Source: Candidatus Sodaliphilus limicaballi (GTDB taxonomy: Bacteria > Bacteroidota > Bacteroidia > Bacteroidales > Muribaculaceae). Taken from it: a stretch of DNA of 18,387 nucleotides. Positions within the stretch are counted from its first letter, which is position 1. Every line of letters starts with the position of its first letter. This document shows, piece after piece, positions 1-6,469 of the stretch. The stretch lies in NCBI GenBank assembly GCA_018065815.1, contig JAGHSP010000229.1:1-18387 (forward strand). The letters are read 5' to 3'. The notes under the pieces were generated by a model. It had not been told where the DNA came from. It was given only the letters and a program-made list of their open reading frames with translations, and made no database searches. The position numbers and the translations under genes were made by a program.

Positions 1-2
1 AT

Positions 3-1331
3 AGAATAGAAAAGTATCTTAAAAAACCAGGCAAAAAGATGCTTATCGTGGATGGAGCCCGGCAGATAGGGAAGTCATTCATTATACGCCATGCTGCAAA
101 AAGTTTATATCCTAATTACATAGAAATAAATATGGAAAAGGACAAACAAGGCAGCAGGTTGTTTGCCGACGCGCGCACCACCACCGACTTCTACATGGCA
201 TTGAGCAGTGTTGCTGGCGACCGGATGCACGAGAAAGAAAATACTCTGGTATTCATTGACGAAATACAGGCTTATGATCATTTGCTCACTTTGGTTAAAT
301 TCCTAATGGAAGAAGGAAAATATACCTATATAGCTAGTGGATCTCAACTGGGTGTGGCATTGAAGAAAACTCAGTCAATACCTGGCGGAAGTTATGAACG
401 ACTGCGCATGTATCCGCTCGATTTTGAGGAATTTCTATGGGCTAATGGCATGGGTGAACTTGCTATTGAAGGCATGAAAAAGGCATTTGAAAATATGGAA
501 CCACTCAACGAAGGATTGCATAACCGGGTAATGGATTTATTGAAGAAATATATCCTTGTGGGTGGATTGCCTGATGCTGTGAATGCCTTTGTAGAGGATA
601 AAAACATTGTAAAAATACGCCAGGTACATAGTGATATACATGATTTATATCTTGACGATGCGGCAAAATATGAAAAACAAGCAGGGCGCAAACTGAAAAT
701 ACAACGCATTTACAGCATGATTCCTTCCAATATGGAGAATAGAAAGAAACGCATCGTGGTTAAGGACATAGAGGAAAAGACAGGAAAGAGAATGCTGAAT
801 TATCAGGATGAGTTTGATTACCTATCGGCTGCTGGTATCACTATTGAATGCAAAGCAATAAGTAAACCTTCTTTCCCATTGTGCTTGAATGAAGGTAAGA
901 ACTTGTTGAAACTTTACATGAACGATGTGGGTATGCTCACAGCCATCATGTATGGACACAATTTAAAATCCGTAATGGACGATGAAAGTAGCATTAACCT
1001 CGGATCGGTTTATGAAACATTAGTGGCACAAGAACTCACTGCTCACGGGTTAGGATGTTTCTACTATGATAACAAGAAAAACGGTGAGGTTGATTATTTA
1101 ATTAACGATAGCACAAATCTCACCACTCTGCCCATTGAGGTAAAATCGGGCAAAGATTATACCGTGCACAGTGCGTTAAATCATTTTATAGAAGTGAAAG
1201 AGTACAACATAAAACAGGCATTTGTACTTTCTAATGAACGCAAAGTACACACAAAAGGCAAGATAACATATATACCTATATATTATATTATGTTTTTAAA
1301 CTGCGCCAACGAGGTGGTGGGTAAATGGTAA
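3..1331 (+). CDS. ATP-binding protein, AAA_14 / DUF4143 family (5' end outside window)
   Basis: This is the 3' part of an AAA ATPase with a C-terminal DUF4143 domain, a family common in Bacteroidales whose cellular role is not established. The frame is open to the window edge: 12 codons precede the first ATG at 39 and resemble the usual family lead-in to the P-loop, so that ATG is probably internal. Numbering from it: Walker A GARQIGKS at 6-13, Walker B TLVFIDEIQ at 69-77, a sensor-like YIASGSQLG at 98-105, the family motif YPLDFEEFLW at 125-134, and GGLPDAV at 175-181. The C-terminal part has a PD-(D/E)xK-like arrangement: GEVDYLI near 349-355, then IEVKSGK at 366-372, as in restriction-endonuclease-like folds. 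The gene is AT-rich compared with the dcw genes and lies 9 bp before the repeat-protein gene, so the two are probably co-transcribed. Family identity is secure; function is unknown. Confidence 0.9.
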   Translation, partial: RIEKYLKKPGKKMLIVDGARQIGKSFIIRHAAKSLYPNYIEINMEKDKQGSRLFADARTTTDFYMALSSVAGDRMHEKENTLVFIDEIQAYDHLLTLVKFLMEEGKYTYIASGSQLGVALKKTQSIPGGSYERLRMYPLDFEEFLWANGMGELAIEGMKKAFENMEPLNEGLHNRVMDLLKKYILVGGLPDAVNAFVEDKNIVKIRQVHSDIHDLYLDDAAKYEKQAGRKLKIQRIYSMIPSNMENRKKRIVVKDIEEKTGKRMLNYQDEFDYLSAAGITIECKAISKPSFPLCLNEGKNLLKLYMNDVGMLTAIMYGHNLKSVMDDESSINLGSVYETLVAQELTAHGLGCFYYDNKKNGEVDYLINDSTNLTTLPIEVKSGKDYTVHSALNHFIEVKEYNIKQAFVLSNERKVHTKGKITYIPIYYIMFLNCANEVVGKW

Positions 1332-1340
1332 AAAAATATT

Positions 1341-2699
1341 ATGAAAAATATAAAATTAAGTAGCAACGGAAAGGTACTATTAAGCTGTGATAAATCAGCC
1401 ACTGAGGTTATAATTCCATATGGTGTAATCAGCATATGTGATTGTGCATTTTTGGAGTGCACAAGTTTAACCAGTATCGAGCTTCCAAACAGTGTAACCA
1501 GCATAGGTGATTATGCATTTGAAAAGTGCACAAATTTAACCAATATAGAGCTTCCGAACAGTGTGACCAGCATAGGTGACGAGGCCTTCTCACATTGCAG
1601 CGGTTTAACCAGTATCGAAATTCCGAACAGTGTAACCAGCATAGGTTATGAAGCCTTCTGTGGTTGCAGTGCTTTAACCAGTATCGAGCTTCCAAACAGT
1701 GTGACCAACATAGGAGATAGTGCATTTGGGGAGTGCACAAGTTTAACCAGTATAGAACTTCCAAACAGTGTAACCAGTATAGGAGATGGTGCCTTCTCAT
1801 ATTGCAGCGGTTTAACCAATATAGAGCTTCCGAACAGTGTAACCAGCATAGGTTATGGTACATTTGAGAAGTGCACAAATTTAACCAATATAGAGCTTCC
1901 GAACAGTGTGACCAGCATAGGTTATGGTGCATTTGAGAAGTGCACAAATTTAACCAATATCGAGCCTCCGAACAGTGTGACCAGCATAGGTGACGAGGCC
2001 TTCTCACATTGCAGCGGTTTAACCAATATAGAGCTTCCGAACAGTGTGACCAGCATAGGTGATTATGCCTTCTGGGGTTGCAGTGCTTTAACCAATATCG
2101 AGCTTCCGAACAGTGTAATCAGTATAGGAAAAAGTGCATTTTCGAGTTGCATAAGTTTAAGTGAAATTAAAGTAGACAAAGGAAACAAAATATATGATTC
2201 CCGTGAAAATTGTAATGCTATAATAAAAACAGGAAATAATGAATTAGTGTTAGGATGTAGGAATACTATAATACCGAACAGTGTAACCAGCATAGGTGAT
2301 TATGCATTCTGGGGTTGCAGTGCTTTAACCAATATCGAGTTTCCAAACAGTGTAACCAGTATAGGAGATGGTGCCTTCTCACATTGCAGCGGTTTAACCA
2401 ATATCGAGCTTCCGAACAGTGTGACCAGCATAGGTGATTCTGCATTTTGGGAGTGCACAAGTTTAACCAATATCGAGCTTCCGAACAGTGTAACCAATAT
2501 AGGTGATAGAGTATTCAAAGGTTGCACAGGATTAGTTGAGGTTCATATAAAAAGTACACTTCTTGCTAAAGATATTGCAAAGGCTTTTTATGATATGGAT
2601 TTATCAAAAATAACTTTATATGTACCTATCGGGATGGGTTATGAATATCGTCACGATAGTGTTTTTTGTAAATGCAAAGAGGTGAAGATTGAAAAATAA
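1341..2699 (+). CDS. BspA-type leucine-rich repeat protein (LRR_5), no signal peptide
   Basis: A 452-residue protein built almost entirely of 23-residue BspA/Treponema-type leucine-rich repeats with the consensus DxAFxxCxxLTNIELPNSVTSIG. About 15 units run from residue 34 to about 411. Unit 11 (residues 264-319) is expanded by an island (DSRENCNAI, then LVLGCRNT) of a kind seen in BspA-like proteins. The N-terminus has no hydrophobic core or lipobox, and no sorting domain is visible at the C-terminus, which ends in a VPIGMGYEYRH tail. Secreted BspA relatives bind host or bacterial surfaces; this one looks cytoplasmic, so that role should not be assumed. It may act as a protein-binding scaffold (inference). 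The ATG lies 9 bp after the ATPase stop, and the methyltransferase follows 6 bp after its own stop. It is AT-rich, and its repeats are nearly identical at DNA level. Family certain; function unknown. Confidence 0.92.
   Translation: MKNIKLSSNGKVLLSCDKSATEVIIPYGVISICDCAFLECTSLTSIELPNSVTSIGDYAFEKCTNLTNIELPNSVTSIGDEAFSHCSGLTSIEIPNSVTSIGYEAFCGCSALTSIELPNSVTNIGDSAFGECTSLTSIELPNSVTSIGDGAFSYCSGLTNIELPNSVTSIGYGTFEKCTNLTNIELPNSVTSIGYGAFEKCTNLTNIEPPNSVTSIGDEAFSHCSGLTNIELPNSVTSIGDYAFWGCSALTNIELPNSVISIGKSAFSSCISLSEIKVDKGNKIYDSRENCNAIIKTGNNELVLGCRNTIIPNSVTSIGDYAFWGCSALTNIEFPNSVTSIGDGAFSHCSGLTNIELPNSVTSIGDSAFWECTSLTNIELPNSVTNIGDRVFKGCTGLVEVHIKSTLLAKDIAKAFYDMDLSKITLYVPIGMGYEYRHDSVFCKCKEVKIEK
1440..2573 (+). 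repeat. In-frame 69-bp tandem repeats of the LRR gene
   Basis: Units 1-10 (1440-2129) and 12-14 (2298-2504) are each exactly 69 bp. Unit 11 (2130-2297) is expanded to 168 bp, and unit 15 (2505-2573) is degenerate. Units 7 (1854-1922) and 8 (1923-1991) differ at only three positions. The order of unit subtypes at 2-3-4 (CTNL, CSGL, CSAL) recurs at 8-9-10, which suggests duplication of a three-unit, 207-bp block. Confidence 0.93.
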
Positions 2700-2705
2700 A
2701 TAATT

Positions 2706-3236
2706 ATGAAGAAGAAATCAATGCTCGATCTGCATCGTGTGGATGCTGAGCAATATAAAGAGGTGGAGAAGATTCCGCTGGTGGTTGTGCTCGATAATGT
2801 GCGCAGCGAGATGAATGTGGGCAGTGTGTTCCGCACTGGCGACGCGTTTGTCATTGAGGGTGTGGTGCTGTGCGGCATCACTTCACAACCGCCACGGCCT
2901 GAAATCCACAAGACTGCGCTGGGTGCCGAGGAGAGCGTGCAGTGGAAATACTACAAAGAAACGCTCGATGCGGTTAACTACTTGCGTGGCGAGGGCTACA
3001 AGATTCTCTCCATAGAGCAGGTGCACGGCAGCACTAGTCTTGAAAAATTCATTACCAAGCCTGGCGAGAAATATGCCGTGATATTCGGCAACGAGGTGAA
3101 AGGCGGGCAGCAAGCAGTGGTTGACGCCAGCGACGGAAGCATCGAGATTCCGCAGCTAGGCACCAAGCACTCGCTCAACATCGCCAACACTGCCGCCATA
3201 GTAATGTGGCACGTGTTCCAGCAATGCAAGTTGTAA
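2706..3236 (+). CDS. TrmH/SpoU-family RNA 2'-O-methyltransferase
   Basis: A 176-residue SPOUT methyltransferase that should transfer a methyl group from S-adenosylmethionine to a ribose 2'-OH in tRNA or rRNA. The exact target cannot be read from the sequence. The three SpoU motifs are present in order: motif 1 with N37-x-G39 and the catalytic-type Arg43 (NVGSVFRTGDAF), motif 2 VIFGNEVKGG at 125-134, and motif 3 IEIPQLGTKHSLNIANTAAI around 146-165, which forms the knotted cofactor site. The length matches a bare catalytic domain without an N-terminal substrate-binding extension. The ATG lies 6 bp after the LRR stop, so it may be read from the same transcript, but its GC-richer composition matches the core genes and not the two upstream genes. 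It converges on polA, with a palindromic element between the two 3' ends. Confidence 0.93.
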   Translation: MKKKSMLDLHRVDAEQYKEVEKIPLVVVLDNVRSEMNVGSVFRTGDAFVIEGVVLCGITSQPPRPEIHKTALGAEESVQWKYYKETLDAVNYLRGEGYKILSIEQVHGSTSLEKFITKPGEKYAVIFGNEVKGGQQAVVDASDGSIEIPQLGTKHSLNIANTAAIVMWHVFQQCKL

Positions 3237-3247
3237 AATAATATTTT

Positions 3248-3425
3248 AGGTGGGTTCTATTAATTATGAGAAAGGTAATATTCTTATTTCGGTCGATTTT
3301 GAGCCTGTTTTGGTATATTTTTGACATTCAGTCGGTCACGAAGCCCGCTTCGCTCCCTCTTCATGCCAAAAATCTACTCAAAACAAATCTCAAAATCGTC
3401 TCGACATAATTAATAGAACCCACCT
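3248..3425. repeat. 178-bp imperfect palindrome with 21-bp perfect terminal inverted repeats (MITE-like or bidirectional terminator)
   Basis: The segments 3248-3268 and 3405-3425 are perfect 21-bp inverted copies (outer end AGGTGGGTTCTATTAATT). Inside, CGATTTTGAG at 3294-3303 pairs with 3389-3398. The following stretches remain partly complementary up to a central palindrome CGAAGC-CC-GCTTCG at 3339-3352. The left arm carries about 19 extra unpaired bases (around 3269-3293). The element starts 11 bp after the methyltransferase stop and ends directly at the polA stop codon (3426-3428), so it fills the convergent gap. It could fold as a long RNA hairpin from either direction and end both transcripts. 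The terminal repeats also fit a small non-autonomous mobile element. Confidence 0.85.
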
Positions 3426-6224
3426 TTAGTGGGGGTCGAGCCAGTTGTGTGCTGCGGCATGGGAGGCGGTGAGGCGGACACGGCCGGTATAGGCTTGTTC
3501 CATGCACTCGACCACGATGGCCTGCACACGTTCCAGTTCGGACGGGATGACGTCGAAGTTCAACTCATCATGCACTTGTAGAATCATCTGCGACTTTATG
3601 CCCTCGGCCTGGAAACGGTCGTGAATGGCAATCATGGCGCGCTTGATAACGTCGGCTGCGGTGCCCTGGATGGGCGCGTTGACGGCATTGCGCTCGCTGA
3701 AACTACGCACCACGGCGTTGCGCGAGTTGATGTCGGGCAGCATGCGGCGGCGACCGTCGAGAGTGGTTACATATCCCTTCTCACGTGCCTGCTCCACGCT
3801 GCGGTCGATGTAGTCCTTCACACCTGGGAAAGTAGCAAAGTAGCCGTCAATGAGCAGTTTAGACTCGGTGCGCGGTATGCCCAGACGCTGACTCAAACCG
3901 AATGCCGAGATGCCGTACAGAATACCGAAGTTGGCTGTCTTGGCCTTGCGTCGCTCGTCGCTGGTAACCTGGTCGAGCGGCTTGTGGTAGATGCGTGCGG
4001 CAGTAATGGCGTGGATATCGTGCCCGGCGGCAAATGCCTCTAACATAGTGGCGTCACCGCTCATGTCGGCCACAAGGCGCAATTCTATCTGTGAGTAATC
4101 AGCGCTGAAGAAGATGTTTCCCTGGGCGGGAATGAAAGCGCGGCGTATCTCGCGTCCATCGTCGTTGCGCACTGGGATATTCTGCAAGTTAGGGTTGGTC
4201 GATGAGAGTCGTCCGGTGGCAGTGACGGTCTGGTTATAGGTGGTGTGCAGGCGTCCGGTGCGCGGGTTGATGAGTGCCGGCAGGGCGTTGACGTAGGTTG
4301 ATAGCAGCTTGCGTATGCCTCGCAGTTCGAGTATCTTGTCGATGAGCGGATGGCGGTCACGCAGTTTGAGCAGCACTTCCTCGGTGGTGCTGTATTGCCC
4401 GGTCTTGGTTTTTTTAGCCTTCTCGTCGATTTTTAGCTTTTCAAAGAGCACTTCACCCACCTGCATGGGCGATGCTGTGTTGAACTCCTCGCCTGCGAGC
4501 AGGTGGCACTCGTGGTCGAGAGCCGTCATGCGCTCGGTGAGCACTGTGGAATAATCGGCCAGGGCTTTCACGTCAATGCGTGCTCCGGCTATTTCCATGG
4601 CGGCAAGCACCTTGACCAGTGGCATCTCTATGGTGTCGAGCAGATGTGTCATTCCTTCCTGCTTGATCATGTCGTCGATGATGCTGGGCAGGGTCATGTT
4701 GATTGCGGCTGCCTCACATGCCACGGGAGCGATGCGGTCAGGTTTCACTTGTGCCCATCGCAGTTGTTTCTTGCCTTTGTTTCCTAGCAGCGACTCGGGA
4801 GTGGCGGGCGTGTAGAATAGCACGTCCTGTGCCAGCTGCACTGTGCTGTGTCTGCGCTCGGGTTGCAGCAGGTAGTGTGCCACGGCTGTGTCATAGTAGG
4901 GTGCGGTCCATTTTACGCCGGCCTGGTGCAGTATCACCATGTCTCGCTTCACGTCGTTGCTCACGATGCGTGTGTTGCCCTTGAACAGCGGTTCCACTGC
5001 CTGCATCATGAACCCCATGCCGTCGCAAGGCAGATACACAGACTCGCCGCTGGGCGGACACACGGCAAAGCCCACAATCATGGCGCGCATTGCCTCATCG
5101 CCGTCGGCAATGATGTTCACTGCCAGGTTATCGAGTTTGGTCCACTGTGCCACCAGTGCCTCGGCCTCATAGGTGTCGGCCACGATGCGGTGGTTGCGCG
5201 GGCTGAATAGTGAAGCGTGGGTATCAGCCACTGGTTGAGACGGCTGAACGGCGCTGTTGCCCTGCTGTGGGGTGTCGAAAAGGCTCAGTTGCTCGCCTGC
5301 GGCGGGTGCAGGATGGCTGGCGGCGGGTTCGGGAACATCGGCTCCTTCAAGGCCCACGTTGGCCTCGCCATGGTCGATGATGCGGGCAGCAAGCGTGCGG
5401 AACTCGAGTTCGTCAAACACGGCACGCAGTGCGTCCATATCGACGCGCTCACGCAGGAGCGATTCTTCGTCCCACTCCAAGGGCACGTCGGTGATGATGG
5501 TTGCCAGGTACTTGGAAAACTTGATTTGCTCCACGTTGCTCTCCACCTTGGTCCTGAGTGCGCCTTTGAGTTCGGCAGTGTGCTCGATGAGGTTCTCCAC
5601 GCTGCCAAACTGGGCTATGAGTTTCTCGGCAGTCTTGGGTCCCACGCCGGGACATCCGGGAATGTTGTCGGCGCTGTCGCCCATGAGCGCCAGCATGTCA
5701 ATCACTTGCAGCGGCGACTGCAAGCCGTATTTCTCTTTCACTTCTTCCACGCCCAGAATCTCGCCCTTGCCTGGATTGAGCACCTTGACATGAGGAGTGA
5801 CCAGCTGTGCAAAGTCCTTGTCGCCAGTCACCATGTAGGTCTCAAAGCCGTGGTCCTGCGACATGTGGGCTAGGGTGCCTATCACGTCGTCGGCCTCGTA
5901 GCCAGGAACGATGACCACGGGAATGCGGTAAGCCTCGAGTATGCGCTTGATATATGGCACAGCGATGAGAATGCCCTCGGGGGTCTCGCTGCGGTTAGCC
6001 TTATATTCCGGGTAAGCTTCGTGGCGAAAAGTCTTTCCGCCGGGGTCAAAGCACACGGCGATGTGGCTGGGGCGCTCACGCTTGAGCAGGTCCTGGAGTA
6101 TGTTGACAAAGCCGAACACCGCACTAGTGTCGATGCCTGTGGATGTGATCCTGGGATTGCGTATCATGGCATAAAAAGCCCTGAATATCATCGCATAAGC
6201 GTCAATGAGAAGAAGTTTTTTCAT
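3426..6224 (-). CDS. polA: DNA polymerase I
   Basis: A 932-residue family A polymerase for gap filling and primer removal. The N-terminal 5' nuclease (1-about 290) has its acidic metal ligands: D8, D60, E110, D112, D113, D135, D137, and D183/D186 in MGDSADN, followed by the helix-hairpin-helix GVGPKTAEKL. A Pro/Ala/Gln-rich linker (about 290-345) contains QLSLF at 312-316, the bacterial clamp-binding consensus. The 3'-5' exonuclease domain is present but degenerate: aligned to E. coli Pol I, D355 is N370, E357 is I372, Y497 is V501 and D501 is A505; only D424 (D428) is kept. The polymerase domain is intact: motif A SADYSQIELR with D709 and E714, the O-helix R758/K762/F766/Y770, and motif C QVHDE with D886 and E887. 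It has its own upstream promoter, and its stop abuts the palindromic element at 3248-3425. Confidence 0.98.
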   Translation of the reverse strand: MKKLLLIDAYAMIFRAFYAMIRNPRITSTGIDTSAVFGFVNILQDLLKRERPSHIAVCFDPGGKTFRHEAYPEYKANRSETPEGILIAVPYIKRILEAYRIPVVIVPGYEADDVIGTLAHMSQDHGFETYMVTGDKDFAQLVTPHVKVLNPGKGEILGVEEVKEKYGLQSPLQVIDMLALMGDSADNIPGCPGVGPKTAEKLIAQFGSVENLIEHTAELKGALRTKVESNVEQIKFSKYLATIITDVPLEWDEESLLRERVDMDALRAVFDELEFRTLAARIIDHGEANVGLEGADVPEPAASHPAPAAGEQLSLFDTPQQGNSAVQPSQPVADTHASLFSPRNHRIVADTYEAEALVAQWTKLDNLAVNIIADGDEAMRAMIVGFAVCPPSGESVYLPCDGMGFMMQAVEPLFKGNTRIVSNDVKRDMVILHQAGVKWTAPYYDTAVAHYLLQPERRHSTVQLAQDVLFYTPATPESLLGNKGKKQLRWAQVKPDRIAPVACEAAAINMTLPSIIDDMIKQEGMTHLLDTIEMPLVKVLAAMEIAGARIDVKALADYSTVLTERMTALDHECHLLAGEEFNTASPMQVGEVLFEKLKIDEKAKKTKTGQYSTTEEVLLKLRDRHPLIDKILELRGIRKLLSTYVNALPALINPRTGRLHTTYNQTVTATGRLSSTNPNLQNIPVRNDDGREIRRAFIPAQGNIFFSADYSQIELRLVADMSGDATMLEAFAAGHDIHAITAARIYHKPLDQVTSDERRKAKTANFGILYGISAFGLSQRLGIPRTESKLLIDGYFATFPGVKDYIDRSVEQAREKGYVTTLDGRRRMLPDINSRNAVVRSFSERNAVNAPIQGTAADVIKRAMIAIHDRFQAEGIKSQMILQVHDELNFDVIPSELERVQAIVVECMEQAYTGRVRLTASHAAAHNWLDPH

Positions 6225-6246
6225 GTCGGTAGTTTTTCTTTTAATG

Positions 6247-6277
6247 CAAAGGTAGTCATTTTTTCAAGAAGGACAAA
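6247..6277 (-). promoter_or_regulatory. Bacteroidota-type promoter of polA
   Basis: On the minus strand, TTTG (complement of 6274-6277) is followed after exactly 19 bases by TACCTTTG (complement of 6247-6254). This matches the Bacteroidota primary sigma consensus TTTG-N19-TAnnTTTG. The implied transcription start is near 6240, giving a leader of roughly 15 bases before the polA ATG at 6224. No Shine-Dalgarno sequence is visible, which is usual in this phylum. Confidence 0.75.
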
Positions 6278-6294
6278 ATCGCTATGATATAATT

Positions 6295-6449
6295 GAGGGT
6301 ATGTCAAAATGCACGAAGTGGCGACGCGCTGTAAGCGCAATGCTGCAACTAGTCCAAGGCAACGCCTTGGGTAACAAGCGATAACATTAATGCGCCCTGT
6401 AAGGGCAAAAGAATTGTTACCCTACCAAAGCGCATTTTGACATACCCTC
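6295..6449. repeat. 155-bp multi-hairpin element with 18-bp perfect terminal inverted repeats
   Basis: GAGGGTATGTCAAAATGC at 6295-6312 is repeated as its exact reverse complement at 6432-6449. The interior is packed with small stems: GCGCT-GTA-AGCGC (6326-6338), CCAAGGC-AAC-GCCTTGG (6354-6370), GCCCT-GTA-AGGGC (6394-6406), and a 9-bp outer stem GGGTAACAA (6369-6377) with its complement at 6414-6422. It holds no credible ORF. It begins 20 bp after the ftsZ stop and ends 17 bp before the -33 box of polA. It may therefore end dcw transcription and insulate polA. The layout resembles the small palindromic repeats scattered between genes in Bacteroidales (recalled, not searched). Confidence 0.85.
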
Positions 6450-6469
6450 TTAAAGTGGTGTGTTGAGAA

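Noticed and set aside
39..41. ATG at 39 as the true start of the ATPase gene
   Set aside because: The frame stays open to the window edge and the preceding residues (RIEKYLKKPGKK) look like the normal family N-terminal region, so the start lies to the left.
1429..2527. Several repetitive minus-strand open frames opposite the LRR gene
   Set aside because: They are a by-product of the 69-bp repeat length being divisible by three. Their periodic Cys/Trp-rich translations resemble no protein family.
1440..2573. Regularly spaced repeats as a possible CRISPR array
   Set aside because: The repeat is 69 bp, contiguous, in frame and encodes a clear LRR_5 protein. There are no unique spacers and no cas genes.
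3246..3427. TT on both sides of the 3248-3425 element as a target-site duplication
   Set aside because: Two bases in AT-rich DNA are not informative. The same TT flanks occur at 6295-6449, but chance cannot be excluded without empty sites.
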